Positions 1 to 11,531 of a stretch of DNA of 26,383 nt are shown one piece after another. The first letter of the stretch is position 1. Each line of letters opens with the position of its first letter. This DNA comes from Pirellulaceae bacterium (GTDB taxonomy: Bacteria > Planctomycetota > Planctomycetia > Pirellulales > Pirellulaceae). The stretch is taken from contig JABDKS010000225.1 in NCBI GenBank assembly GCA_013002105.1, positions 1-26,383 of the forward strand, written 5' to 3'. The notes under the pieces are model-generated. The model saw nothing but the letters and a program-made list of their open reading frames with translations, was not told where the DNA came from and ran no database searches. Position numbers and translations under genes: made by a program.

Positions 1-1
1 G

Positions 2-2116
2 GTTGAAGCAGCCCGTGAAGCGGCCGACGCCGCGAATCAGGCCAAGAGCGATTTTCTGGCAAATATGAGTCACGAGATTCGGACTCCGATGAACGCCATC
101 ATGGGCATGTCCGAACTGCTGGCCACCACCAGCCTGACTCACGAACAACAAGACTACATTGATCTGATCCGTGAATCGGCCGGATCCCTGCTCCGGCTCC
201 TTAATGACATTCTAGATTTTTCGAAGATCGAAGCGAGAAAACTGGAATTGGAGTCCACCGCATATTCACTGCGCGATCTGGTCGAAAAAACAGGACGCAC
301 GTTGTCGATACGTGGTGCCGAAAAAGGAATCGAGTTGACTTGCCGTGTGGCCCCCGATGTTCCCGATCGCTGGCTGGGCGATTCCGGTCGACTGCGTCAA
401 ATCCTGATCAACCTGATGGGCAACGGGATCAAGTTCACCGAGAAAGGCGAAGTCCGTATCGATGTCAGCATCGATCAGGATTTTATCGACCCGTCTCTCA
501 GTTCAGTCAGTTCCGATCCAGACGTGCCCGCCTCCAACGCTTCTGCCACCAAGGCTTCTGGCACCGGATCCAAAAGCCTCCATGACGCTATTCCGGTCTT
601 CTTAAAATTCCAAGTGCAGGATACCGGTATCGGCATTGCGCCAGAAAAGCACGCCGCCGTGCTGGATGCGTTCACTCAAGCGGATGCGTCGACGACGCGG
701 CGTTTCGGCGGCACCGGTTTGGGACTCGCTATTTCCAAACAGTTGATCGAATTGATGGGCGGACAATTAAAACTGGAAAGCGAACCAGATGTGGGTACGT
801 CGTTTTCCTTCACGATTCCGGTTGAACCAGGCGACGAAACCGAAGACCTGAAGGATCAACTCCTGGCCGATCTGAAAGGCCTGAGAGTCTTGGTGGTCGA
901 TGACAACGCCACGAACCGACGGATTTTAGATGAGATTTTGCGAGCCTGGCAGTTGCAACCGACGCTGGCCGATGGCGGCGAAGCAGCGCTTGCCGCAATC
1001 AAAAAAGCGGATCAGTCCGACGCTTCGTTTCAGTTGGCCATCTTGGACTGCATGATGCCGGAAATGGACGGCTACGAATTGGCATCGCAAATTCGCCGCC
1101 TTCACGACGACAACGAACTGAGACTGATCATCCTTTCGTCGGCGACACGACCCGACGATGAAACGCGATGCGAGCAGATGAAAATCGCACGTTTCATGAC
1201 GAAGCCTGTGGTGCAAAGCGAAATGCTGGAAACCGTGCTGCAAGTCATGTGCCCCGAATCCATGCCACCGGAGTCAAGCGAGGAAGACGAAGCAGTGGAT
1301 TGCCCTCCGCTAAGAGTGCTGGTCGCCGAAGACGGATTAGCTAACCAGCATGTCGCTGCAGGGCTGTTGCGTGTGTGTGGGCATCAATCCGCGATCGCAA
1401 GCGACGGCGTCGAAGCTGTCGAGCGGTGGTCCTCCGAACCGTTCGACGCGATTTTGATGGACATGCACATGCCACACATGGACGGATTAAAAGCGACCAA
1501 AGAAATTCGTCGCCGCGAAAAGGAAACCGGCCAACACATCGCCATCATCGCCTTGACCGCTGCGGCGCTGCCCGAAGACGCAGCGGCGTGTCGAGAAGCT
1601 GGAATGGATGACTACTTGTCCAAACCGATTCATCCAAAATCGCTCCAGCAGATGCTGGCCAAACATGCCCCGCGCAATCCGGTCGGCGCAGAACCGGTTG
1701 GCGCAGAAAACGCTGACGACGCTCGTCAGCCGGCCACGCCATCTGGAGTGACTGCACATCCTGCCAACGGTGTACTCGACGTGAATGTTGCGATCGAGCG
1801 GATTGCCGGTGGCCTCAACGGCGTTTGCGATCTCGCGAAAATCTTCAAGCCCGAATGTTGCGCAATCTTGCAAACCATCCAGCAGTCGCTCGACAACAGC
1901 GATTTCGACTCGCTCCATCGGGCCGCCCATACGCTCAAGGGATCCGCCAACCTATTTGCCGCGCATCGCGTTGCCGAACTTTCGCTTCAGATCGAACAAA
2001 AGGCACGCTCAACCAACGCCGACGGCATACCCGAACTACTCGCAGAGCTTCAGCGAGAATCCGAGTTGTTAATGAACGCCCTGGATGCGTTGGAACCGGA
2101 GACACTGGACTACTGA
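2..2116 (+). CDS. Hybrid sensor histidine kinase, HisKA-HATPase-REC-REC-HPt (5' partial)
   Basis: Cytoplasmic part of a multistep phosphorelay kinase. The frame is open from base 2, reading through an Ala-rich coiled-coil linker into MSHEIRTP, so the start and any sensor domain lie left of the window. Counting from the Met at base 65: H-box phospho-acceptor His3 (bases 71-73); HATPase_c about 70-255 with the N-box around NGIKF, the DTGIGI box and the GGTGLGL box; receiver 1 about 271-395 with acidic pair near D278, acceptor D328 and Lys in FMTKPV; receiver 2 about 417-540 with acceptor D466 and Lys in YLSKPI; C-terminal HPt about 580-683 with His622 in AAHTLKGSA. All visible phosphotransfer residues are intact, so a His-Asp-His relay to an unseen regulator is expected. 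Receiver 2 reads EDG where EDN is usual. A Ser/Asp-rich stretch of about 35 residues sits inside the ATPase domain. No response regulator lies next door. Confidence 0.95.
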   Translation, partial: VEAAREAADAANQAKSDFLANMSHEIRTPMNAIMGMSELLATTSLTHEQQDYIDLIRESAGSLLRLLNDILDFSKIEARKLELESTAYSLRDLVEKTGRTLSIRGAEKGIELTCRVAPDVPDRWLGDSGRLRQILINLMGNGIKFTEKGEVRIDVSIDQDFIDPSLSSVSSDPDVPASNASATKASGTGSKSLHDAIPVFLKFQVQDTGIGIAPEKHAAVLDAFTQADASTTRRFGGTGLGLAISKQLIELMGGQLKLESEPDVGTSFSFTIPVEPGDETEDLKDQLLADLKGLRVLVVDDNATNRRILDEILRAWQLQPTLADGGEAALAAIKKADQSDASFQLAILDCMMPEMDGYELASQIRRLHDDNELRLIILSSATRPDDETRCEQMKIARFMTKPVVQSEMLETVLQVMCPESMPPESSEEDEAVDCPPLRVLVAEDGLANQHVAAGLLRVCGHQSAIASDGVEAVERWSSEPFDAILMDMHMPHMDGLKATKEIRRREKETGQHIAIIALTAAALPEDAAACREAGMDDYLSKPIHPKSLQQMLAKHAPRNPVGAEPVGAENADDARQPATPSGVTAHPANGVLDVNVAIERIAGGLNGVCDLAKIFKPECCAILQTIQQSLDNSDFDSLHRAAHTLKGSANLFAAHRVAELSLQIEQKARSTNADGIPELLAELQRESELLMNALDALEPETLDY

Positions 2117-2121
2117 GTGAT

Positions 2122-2140
2122 TGGTCCAAATTGCGGACCA
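2122..2140 (+). terminator. Hairpin just after the kinase stop codon
   Basis: A perfect 6-bp stem, TGGTCC (2122-2127) and GGACCA (2135-2140), with a 7-base loop begins five bases after the TGA stop. No T-run follows, so it is a weak intrinsic terminator or an mRNA 3'-end stabiliser. A second short dyad, GGTTC-A-GAACC, follows at 2142-2152. Confidence 0.35.
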
Positions 2141-2172
2141 TGGTTCAGAACCGGGCATGATCTTTTCTAGGT

Positions 2173-2220
2173 CGGGACCTGTCCCGGCGTTGGGCGACTT
2201 TGCCAGGACAGGTCCTGGCC
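2173..2220. repeat. Inverted-repeat element, copy 1 of a dispersed repeat
   Basis: GGACCTGTCC (2175-2184) is repeated in inverted form as GGACAGGTCC (2206-2215), giving a 10-bp stem with a 21-base loop. The right half (2200-2220) matches 21487-21507 at 20 of 21 positions, in the same orientation. Both copies lie a short way behind a stop codon. This makes a REP-like dispersed intergenic repeat likely. The family name and genome copy number are unknown to me. Confidence 0.7.
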
Positions 2221-2291
2221 TACGACAAACCCACGTCCATCATGCAGAATGTTCCGAACGAAAATATTTATGCTGCCAACACCAGGCTAAA

Positions 2292-2315
2292 CCACCCGTC
2301 GCGGGGGTGGCTTTT
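2292..2315 (+). terminator. Possible intrinsic terminator
   Basis: CCACCC (2292-2297) pairs with GGGTGG (2305-2310) across a 7-base loop and is followed by CTTTTC. The GC stem plus short T-run resembles a rho-independent terminator for transcripts leaving the kinase gene. The T-run is only four bases, so the call is tentative. Confidence 0.35.
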
Positions 2316-2858
2316 CGTCGCGGCATCCCTGCCTAGCGGCTTTTTCATGCAGCCAGCGGGTGACATCAATCCCGCGGTTAACCCCTGCAATAGCCGCGGT
2401 TTATGTCGGAGATTCGATTTCGCTCGCCGCTGCCGACCACGACTCGACACCATTTTGGCAGTTTTGAACAACCAATTCGGCTGATTTTCAGGGTTGTTCG
2501 GCACGATTGTTACTACCGGATTCGTTTGACGTCACCACGCCCAACCGATATCGTACGCGGCGTTTTATGGTGTTTACGCAATGTTTACGGATTACAATCA
2601 CACCTAGCGACTCCCACCGCCACACCCAGACATTTGATCCAGGACCCGATCAAACGCTTGGTCCCACCTACCACTGAACTCGCCGCCGATCCTCCCGATT
2701 GGTTCCGGTCGGGTTCATCCATAAACGAGTACGAAATCAGTTCACTGACTTCGCCACTCTAAATAGATCCAACACATCGCTCGTTGCTGGCAGCACATTA
2801 GGCAACAGCGACTTCACAAAATCCATCCACCGTTTGTTAACTACTTGGAGCTAACCCA

Positions 2859-4160
2859 ATGCGTTGTCACGGAAACCCACTCAGTCGTCGCGGATTTCTC
2901 ACAGCAGGAGCGATCGGAGGACTCGGCTTGTCGTTGCCCGAGTTGCTCATGCGTCAGGCATTTGCCGAACAAAAGCATTACGACTTTGTCGAAGCCAAAG
3001 CGAAGAGTGTGATCCATGTCTATTTGCCCGGCGGCATGGCCCAGCAAGAGTCATTTGATCCCAAGCCATACAGTCCGCTGGAATACCGCGGCGAAATGCG
3101 GCCCATCAAAACCAACACGGGTGAGCAGTTTTGTGAATCGGTGCCGCAGCTAGCAAAACGGGCCGACAAGTTCAGCGTCATTCGCTCGATGACGCATGGC
3201 GAAGCGGCTCACGAACGCGGCACGCACAACATGTTTACCGGTTACAAGCCCAGCCCCGCACTGCGTTATCCCAGTTTCGGTGCCGTGGTCAGTCACGAAT
3301 ACGGACCACGAAACAATTTGCCTCCCTACGTTTGCATTCCCAACGTTCCCAACGAATTTGCAGGCACCGGTTACTTGCCCAGCAGCTACGGCGGATTTGC
3401 ATTAGGCAGTGATCCGGCTCGCGACGATTTCAAAGTTCGCGATTTGGATCTGGCTGGCGGTGTGGATAACGAACGTTTCATGCGACGCAAGTCCGCGTTG
3501 GACATCGTCAACAAGAATTTTGTCGGATCCACCGCAGCCGATAACGTCGGCGCAATGAATACGTTCTATCAACGTGCCTACGATCTGCTCGATACGCCCA
3601 AAGCAAAAGAGGCGTTCGACTTGAGTAAAGAAGATGCCAAGATGCGAGATCGCTACGGTCGCAACCAAGCCGGGCAGCGTATGCTGATGGCCCGTCGTTT
3701 GGTCGAAGCGGGAACACGTCTGGTGACGCTGACCTATGGCAGTTGGGACATGCACCAAGGCATCACGACTCGAATCAATAGTCAAATGCCCGCTCTGGAT
3801 ACCGCGCTGTCCGCATTGCTGGACGACCTGTCATCACGCGGTCTGTTGGACGAAACGTTGGTGATGGTCAGTAGCGAATTCGGACGAACGCCCAAGATCA
3901 ATCAGGATGCCGGCCGTGATCACTGGCCCAAAGTATTCAGCGTGATGCTGGCCGGCGGTGGTATCAAGGGCGGAATCGTTCATGGTGCTTCCGATTCGAC
4001 GGCTGCCGAACCCGACTTGGATCCCGTTTCGCCGGCCGATTTGGCAACCACGATGTACCGCTTGATGGGAATCGTCGCCGACAAGGAATTGATGGCGCCG
4101 GGTGATCGGCCCATCGAAATCGTTGATGGCGGCAACCTGATCGAGCCCCTCATGGTTTGA
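2859..4160 (+). CDS. Tat-exported DUF1501 family protein
   Basis: 433 residues. DUF1501 belongs to the alkaline phosphatase-like fold superfamily (relatives of sulfatases). No substrate is established, but members almost always sit with DUF1549/DUF1553 genes in planctomycetes, as here. The N-terminus carries a twin-arginine signal, SRRGFL at residues 9-14, followed by a Gly/Leu-rich hydrophobic stretch and an AFA-type cleavage region, so a folded, probably metal-containing, exported protein is expected. Family motifs are visible: WDMHQ near 296-300, and EFGRTPK at 340-346 followed by GRDHWP, whose Asp/His are likely metal ligands. The start is supported by GGAG at 2847-2850, 8 bases before ATG. 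It is first of four co-directional genes and lies about 100 bases from the next. DUF1501 often comes last in such clusters, so its leading position is a small oddity. Confidence 0.93.
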   Translation: MRCHGNPLSRRGFLTAGAIGGLGLSLPELLMRQAFAEQKHYDFVEAKAKSVIHVYLPGGMAQQESFDPKPYSPLEYRGEMRPIKTNTGEQFCESVPQLAKRADKFSVIRSMTHGEAAHERGTHNMFTGYKPSPALRYPSFGAVVSHEYGPRNNLPPYVCIPNVPNEFAGTGYLPSSYGGFALGSDPARDDFKVRDLDLAGGVDNERFMRRKSALDIVNKNFVGSTAADNVGAMNTFYQRAYDLLDTPKAKEAFDLSKEDAKMRDRYGRNQAGQRMLMARRLVEAGTRLVTLTYGSWDMHQGITTRINSQMPALDTALSALLDDLSSRGLLDETLVMVSSEFGRTPKINQDAGRDHWPKVFSVMLAGGGIKGGIVHGASDSTAAEPDLDPVSPADLATTMYRLMGIVADKELMAPGDRPIEIVDGGNLIEPLMV

Positions 4161-4202
4161 TCTGGCTTGCTGGTTGGATCTGGCTTGATGGTTGGATCCA
4201 GG
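4156..4202. repeat. 18-base tandem repeat overlapping the DUF1501 stop
   Basis: Two near-identical 18-base units (4156-4173 and 4174-4191, core GATCTGGCTTG) and a partial third (4192-4202) begin in the last codons of the DUF1501 gene and run into the intergenic gap. It looks like recent slippage or duplication at the gene end. No function is evident. Confidence 0.75.
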
Positions 4203-4260
4203 TCGTTTGCCACGCCCAAGTTCTTCCCTCGAAAGTTTCTCCTGGAGAATTGACGAAGTG

Positions 4261-6693
4261 ATGATTCGACGAAACATCTTCGCGTTACTTACGCTGGCGG
4301 TATTGCTTGCCGCTGACGTACCCGTCGCCCATGCCACCTTGCCCATCGTCGAACGACTGTCACCGTTGGGTGTCGTCCGCGGCGAAGAAACAACGGTGAC
4401 GTTTCATGGCCAACGTGTCTCCGACGCCCATCAAGTCTTGGTGGACCTACCGGGTATCGAGATTTTGGAAGTCAAACCGGTCGACAACAAAAAGGTCGAA
4501 GTCAAACTGCGAGCGAGCAAGGATTTGGCACCGGGCCTGTATCCCGTTCGACTGATTTGCAAAAGCGGGATCGCCAACTTGCGACTGATCGGTGTCGGGT
4601 CCATGCCGATCACTCAGGAGACGGAACCGAACAACGATTTTGCCGAGCCACAAAAGATCGAGTTGAACCAGACGATTGAAGGGGTCGCCGACCGCGAGGA
4701 CGTCGATCACTATCAAGTCAAATTAAAGAAAGGCCAGACGCTGAATGTCGAAATCGAAGGCATCCGATTGGCTTATTCGTTGAACAATCAGAACGTGCTG
4801 GATCCCTACATTGCGATTCTGGACGAAGGACGCTTCGAGGTAGCCACGAGCGACGATTCACCGCTGCTGCAACAGGACGGCCTTTGCTCCTATACCGCAC
4901 CCCAGGACGGAACCTATACCGTGCTGGTGCGAGACAGTTCCTTTCGCGGCAATCGGGTCTGCGGTTATCGACTTCACGTCGGGACATTCCCCCGCCCCAT
5001 CGCGGTAGTCCCCGCCGGCGGTACTCCGGGATCCGTGCTCAAAAGCCAACTGGTTGATTTGCAGCACAATGTGACAGAAGCCTCCGTGCAGTTGCCAAGC
5101 GAGACGACAGATCGTTGGCCCGTCGTGACGGAGAACGAAAACGGTATCAGCCCGTCACCCAACTGGATTCGTGTGAACGAACTGCCCGTCGTGATGGAAC
5201 AGGAACCCAACGACGATTACCGCAAGGCACCGCTGCACGAAGTCCCCGCTGCGTTTTGCGGTTTGATCGGACAAGACAACGACTACGACTGTTTCTCGTT
5301 CACAGGCAAAAAAGGCAAGAAGTATCGTGTCGAAGTATTCGCACGCGATGTGCTTCGTTCACCGCTGGACGGGTACTGCAATGTTTTTGGTCCTGATAAC
5401 AAGACCATTTCATCGTCTGATGACAGCCGCGGCAAAATCGATCCATTCATCGAATTCACGGCCAAAGCTGACGGCAAACACACGATCCGACTTTACGACC
5501 AACTGCGTGGCGGAAGTCCCGCGCACAACTACCGCATCGAAGTCACGATGCCCGAGCCCGGCTTTGGTCTGACGTTGAAAGAACTACGACGTTACGAATC
5601 ACAAGTTGTTTCTGTTCCTGCCGGCGGTGACATCGCGATGATGGTGACCGCTGCACGATCCGGTTACAACGGCGAGATTCGACTCGATTTGGACGGATTG
5701 CCCGAGGGTGTCACGGCAACGCCTTTCGCCATTCCTCCCGGCCGCGCTGAGATCCCCGTCCTGCTGACCGCCACTGCCGACGCAAAACACGGCGGCTCGC
5801 TATTCAGCGTCAACGGTCGCGGCGACGACAAGAATTTCAATGTGATGGGCAAACTGTCACAGAACCACAATTTGGTGCTCGGACAAAACCGCCGCCACAT
5901 GTGGTCTTACAAAACCGATCGTGCCGCGATGGCCGTCACCGATAAAGCCCCGTTCACGATCGAACTGGTGCAACCCAAAACTCCGATCGTCCGCAGCGGC
6001 AGCAAGAACCTGCAAGTCAAAATTGTTCGCGAAGAAGGTTTTGACGGCACAGTGTCATTACGAACGCTGTACAACCCGCCGGGAATCGGCGTGAACAACA
6101 GCCGTCGAATCGACAAAGGCAAGACCGAAACGTCCGTCCCGATCACCGCCAACGGGGGCGCCGCAATCGGACAGTGGCCTTTGATCCTGACCGCTAGCTA
6201 TTCGACTGCCAATGGCACCGCCTACTTGGCGACCAAGCCGATCATGTTGGACATCCAAAACTCCTTGTTCAAATACGAGTTCCCCAAGGCGGCCGCCGAA
6301 CTGGGAACCGAGACCGCTGTCTCGGTCAAATTGGAAGTCTTGCGAGAATACGAAGGCGATGCGGAAGTTGAATTGGTCGGCATGCCTAAAGGAATCACAA
6401 GCCCAGCGGCGATCCAAAAGATCAACAAAGACTCCAAAGTCGTGACGTTTCCGCTTGTCATCGCCAAAGACACCAAGGTCGCCAAACACAAGACATTGAT
6501 CTGTCAAACACGTGTCAAAGTGGGCGACGAAACGATCATTCAAACAACCGGCACCGGCGAAATCCGCGTCGACAAACCGTTGCCGCCCAGAAAGGACGCA
6601 CCCAAAGTTGCAAAGAAACCCGCGGCAAAGAAACCCGCGGCGCCTAAAGTACTCAGCCGATTGGAACAGCTCCGGTTGGACAAAGGAAAGTAG
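4261..6693 (+). CDS. Secreted protein with two PPC (pre-peptidase C-terminal) domains
   Basis: About 810 residues. A Sec signal peptide is clear (MIRRN, then a Leu/Ala-rich core, ending AHA before TLP). The first 110 residues look like an IPT/TIG-type beta fold. PPC-like domains follow at about 117-225 (opening ETEPNND) and 310-418 (opening EQEPNDD), each with the usual D-x-D-x-Y/F strand motif. The rest looks like further Ig-like beta sandwiches, ending in a Lys/Ala/Pro-rich tail. PPC and Ig folds suggest an extracellular or periplasmic binding or scaffold role; no catalytic motif is seen. The frame is open upstream to 4192, but the signal peptide places the start at ATG 4261 or the adjacent GTG 4258; GGAG at 4244-4247 suits the GTG slightly better. 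Position between DUF1501 and DUF1549/DUF1553 genes suggests a common system. Confidence 0.88.
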   Translation: MIRRNIFALLTLAVLLAADVPVAHATLPIVERLSPLGVVRGEETTVTFHGQRVSDAHQVLVDLPGIEILEVKPVDNKKVEVKLRASKDLAPGLYPVRLICKSGIANLRLIGVGSMPITQETEPNNDFAEPQKIELNQTIEGVADREDVDHYQVKLKKGQTLNVEIEGIRLAYSLNNQNVLDPYIAILDEGRFEVATSDDSPLLQQDGLCSYTAPQDGTYTVLVRDSSFRGNRVCGYRLHVGTFPRPIAVVPAGGTPGSVLKSQLVDLQHNVTEASVQLPSETTDRWPVVTENENGISPSPNWIRVNELPVVMEQEPNDDYRKAPLHEVPAAFCGLIGQDNDYDCFSFTGKKGKKYRVEVFARDVLRSPLDGYCNVFGPDNKTISSSDDSRGKIDPFIEFTAKADGKHTIRLYDQLRGGSPAHNYRIEVTMPEPGFGLTLKELRRYESQVVSVPAGGDIAMMVTAARSGYNGEIRLDLDGLPEGVTATPFAIPPGRAEIPVLLTATADAKHGGSLFSVNGRGDDKNFNVMGKLSQNHNLVLGQNRRHMWSYKTDRAAMAVTDKAPFTIELVQPKTPIVRSGSKNLQVKIVREEGFDGTVSLRTLYNPPGIGVNNSRRIDKGKTETSVPITANGGAAIGQWPLILTASYSTANGTAYLATKPIMLDIQNSLFKYEFPKAAAELGTETAVSVKLEVLREYEGDAEVELVGMPKGITSPAAIQKINKDSKVVTFPLVIAKDTKVAKHKTLICQTRVKVGDETIIQTTGTGEIRVDKPLPPRKDAPKVAKKPAAKKPAAPKVLSRLEQLRLDKGK
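6610..6639. repeat. 15-base perfect tandem duplication in the PPC gene tail
   Basis: The unit GCAAAGAAACCCGCG occurs twice back to back (6610-6624, 6625-6639) and encodes the AKKPA repeats of the basic C-terminal tail. The frame is preserved. Confidence 0.8.
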
Positions 6694-6720
6694 GACCGAC
6701 GACACCGCGTCGCTGTCTTC

Positions 6721-6746
6721 GTGTCGAAACGATTTTGGATCGACAC
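6721..6746. other. Intergenic hairpin between the PPC and DUF1549 genes
   Basis: GTGTCGA (6721-6727) and TCGACAC (6740-6746) form a 7-bp stem with a 12-base loop in the 143-base gap. No T-run follows. It may modulate read-through or mRNA processing within the cluster. Confidence 0.3.
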
Positions 6747-6836
6747 CGTTACCTCGAATCATTTCAAACTGTGGATTGGATGACCCCGCTGAATCAAACC
6801 GACCGGTCTGAATCAGCCATCAGGAACCCCGAAACC

Positions 6837-9314
<2,478 letters not shown>

Positions 9315-9355
9315 CGCACTGTTCTGCGATCGCACTCGCAAACAGACGACGAACG

Positions 9356-9375
9356 CCCGCGACACCGCTCGCGGG
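9356..9375. other. Hairpin in the gap before the cytochrome-WD40 gene
   Basis: CCCGCG (9356-9361) pairs with CGCGGG (9370-9375) across an 8-base loop, followed by TTGTTC. It sits 42 bases after the upstream stop and 64 before the next start. It may be a weak terminator or attenuator inside the cluster. Confidence 0.35.
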
Positions 9376-9439
9376 TTGTTCGCTACGACTTCGCACGTCG
9401 GGGACGACTACCTCCCAAACCCCAGCCAACGCATTAACG

Positions 9440-11437
9440 ATGTTTCGAACCATTTTGACTCTGAGTCTTTTGCTCGCCACTTTCACGTTCGTCGCGGCCG
9501 AAGACCAAAAGACCGAAAATGCCGCGAAGAAGGTCACGTTCGAAGACGACGTCAAACCGATCTTCAGAACCCACTGCTTCAATTGCCACAATCAGAGCGA
9601 AAAAAAAGGCGGATTGGCGGTCGACAGCTACACCGCCCTGATCGAAGGCGGCGGTAGCGGAGAGATCGTGTACGACGATGGCGACGCCGACGGCAGCCGC
9701 TTGTGGCAGTTGGTCAATCACGACGACACGCCGATCATGCCTCCCAAACAGGACAAACTGGCGCCGGAAAAATTGGCCGTCATCCGCGCGTGGATCGAAG
9801 GCGGCATCTTGGAGAATTCCGGCTCGAAAGCCAAGGAAATGAAAAAGAATTCCTTGGCGTTTGTCGCCAGCGGTGGCGGCAAACCCGAGGGCCCTGCCGC
9901 GATGCCCGAATCGGTTCCCCAAAAGGTACCCGTGGTCAGCAGCCGAGCATCGGCCACCACCGCGATTGCCGCGAGTCCGTGGGCACCGCTGGTTGCGATT
10001 GCCGGTCAAAAGCAGATCGTCCTGTACCACGCCGATACAAAAGAATTACTGGGTGTCCTGCCGTTTGACGAAGGCGTCGCGCAATCGCTGCGATTCAGCC
10101 GCGACGGCAGTTTCCTGATTGCCGGCGGTGGCGAACACAGTGTCAAAGGCATCGTTGCTGTCTACAACGTCAAAACTGGTGAACGCGTCGCCACCGTGGG
10201 TGACGAACTGGATACCGTTTTCGATGCAGACGCCAATGACCAAATGACTCGCGTAGCACTCGGCGGCCCGCAAAAGATGCTGCGGATTTTTGATTCCGGC
10301 ACCGGCGAGTTGCTGTTTGACATCAAGAAACATACCGATTGGATCTACACCGTCGCGTTCAGCCCCGATGGAATCCTGATCGCCACCGGCGACCGATCCG
10401 GCGGATTGTGCGTCTGGGAAGCCGACACGGGACGGTTGTACCTGGACCTGACCGGCCACAAAGGCAGCATTCATCAAGTAGCGTGGCGCGACGACTCCAA
10501 TGTATTAGCAAGCGCCAGCGAAGACGGCACAGTCAAACTTTGGGACATGGCCGCCGGCAAACAGATTAAGTCCTTCAACGCGCACGGCGGTGGCGTCAGC
10601 GCTGTCGCGTTTGACCATCAAGGGCGTTTGGTCACAGCGGGCAAAGACAACAAGGCGACACTATGGGACGGCAATGGCACCAAGGTCCGTGATTTCCAAC
10701 CGATGAGCGAAGACGTGCTGGAAGTCGCGATCACGCACGATGGCAAACAAGTGATCTATGGAGACTGGACCGGCGACATCATCAGTGCATCGACCGATGA
10801 CCCCAAGCAGGTGGCGAAATTAGCCGCCAACCCACCACCGGTTTCCGAACGAATCGAGGCAGCCAAGACCACATTGGTGTCGATCCAAAAGGAACTGACG
10901 CCGGCAAAGTCCGCTTGGGATCAGGCGCAAAACGCTGTCACCGAGGCACAAAAACCGGTCAATGCTTTGAACGCGCAAGTCGCGGCATTGCGTGCCGAGT
11001 CGACCAAGGCAACTCAAGCGGCCGTGGCAAGCGAGAATCAGGTCAAAGCCATCGACGGTCAATTGCCGCAATTGACCAATGCCTCCCGCGACCTGCACGA
11101 CGCCGTCATCGCAGCACGCGTGAACTTGAAAGCCAAACCGACCGAGTTGGAGCCGGTTGCCGCGGCGGAGTTGAAACTCGCCGAACAATTGACCCAGTTG
11201 GCACAACAACGTCGCGCACGTCTTGCTGCTCAGCAAGCGATCGCCACCCATCGACAGACGGCCGCTGCAAAGAAGGCCGAAGCCGACAAGTTAGCTGCCA
11301 CCATTCCTCCACTGCAGCAAAAACTCGATGCAGCCAGCAAGGCTGCCGCGGCGGCAAAAGCAAAGCACGATCAAGTCGCTGCTCGCGTCAGTATGGCCAA
11401 GTCAAAGGTCGATCAACTGGCCGCTGCGTTGCAGTAA
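9440..11437 (+). CDS. Secreted cytochrome c (PSC1) / seven-bladed WD40 propeller / coiled-coil protein
   Basis: 665 residues. Signal peptide 1-20 (ending FVAA). A planctomycete-type cytochrome c domain occupies about 32-105: C46-FN-C49-H50 binds heme and Met in PIMPPK is the likely distal ligand. A Gly/Pro linker is followed by seven WD40-like repeats, about 170-465. The best are repeats 4 and 5 (IYTVAFSPDG...CVWEADTG and IHQVAWRDDS...KLWDMAAG); seven blades would close one propeller. Residues about 470-665 are Ala/Gln/Lys-rich heptads, a long coiled coil. The role is inferred as a periplasmic electron-transfer and scaffold protein. The frame is open from 9272, but the signal peptide and cytochrome start fix ATG 9440; no good Shine-Dalgarno is visible. 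It is last of the four-gene run and converges on the zinc-ribbon gene. Confidence 0.92.
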   Translation: MFRTILTLSLLLATFTFVAAEDQKTENAAKKVTFEDDVKPIFRTHCFNCHNQSEKKGGLAVDSYTALIEGGGSGEIVYDDGDADGSRLWQLVNHDDTPIMPPKQDKLAPEKLAVIRAWIEGGILENSGSKAKEMKKNSLAFVASGGGKPEGPAAMPESVPQKVPVVSSRASATTAIAASPWAPLVAIAGQKQIVLYHADTKELLGVLPFDEGVAQSLRFSRDGSFLIAGGGEHSVKGIVAVYNVKTGERVATVGDELDTVFDADANDQMTRVALGGPQKMLRIFDSGTGELLFDIKKHTDWIYTVAFSPDGILIATGDRSGGLCVWEADTGRLYLDLTGHKGSIHQVAWRDDSNVLASASEDGTVKLWDMAAGKQIKSFNAHGGGVSAVAFDHQGRLVTAGKDNKATLWDGNGTKVRDFQPMSEDVLEVAITHDGKQVIYGDWTGDIISASTDDPKQVAKLAANPPPVSERIEAAKTTLVSIQKELTPAKSAWDQAQNAVTEAQKPVNALNAQVAALRAESTKATQAAVASENQVKAIDGQLPQLTNASRDLHDAVIAARVNLKAKPTELEPVAAAELKLAEQLTQLAQQRRARLAAQQAIATHRQTAAAKKAEADKLAATIPPLQQKLDAASKAAAAAKAKHDQVAARVSMAKSKVDQLAAALQ

Positions 11438-11531
11438 ACGATGCCTCGCGGTTGATTCTGATCGCGCAGTCGGCAACGAACCGATTGACGACCCGTTCAG
11501 CTGCAGACACGACAGTCAACGGCGGCAGTTC

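Larger units (their letters stand above)
2117..2858. other. Gene-free interval of 742 bases
   Basis: No coding region is convincing here. The left half holds the hairpins and the dispersed repeat listed separately, plus a direct repeat of CCGCGGTT near 2374 and 2393. The right half, from about 2450, is visibly more AT-rich and should contain the promoter and a long leader for the DUF1501 gene. Two copies of TGTTTACG (2571-2578 and 2582-2589) lie 11 bases apart and are followed by TACAAT (2593-2598), a possible operator or -10 region. The open frame at 2403-2762 was rejected because its composition is Arg/Pro/Thr-rich, it shows no domain and it has no clear ribosome site. Confidence 0.5.

Noticed and set aside
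2403..2762. Plus-strand open frame of 119 residues in the large gap
   Set aside because: Arg/Pro/Thr-rich composition, no domain, no ribosome site, and overlaps the probable promoter and leader of the DUF1501 gene.
4192..4260. Upstream N-terminal extension of the PPC-domain protein
   Set aside because: It would bury the signal peptide behind 23 residues encoded largely by the tandem repeat and ribosome-site region.
6058..6762. Minus-strand open frame of 234 residues
   Set aside because: It is antisense to the end of the PPC-domain gene, has a repetitive Phe/Asp/Arg composition typical of a shadow frame, and shows no domain.
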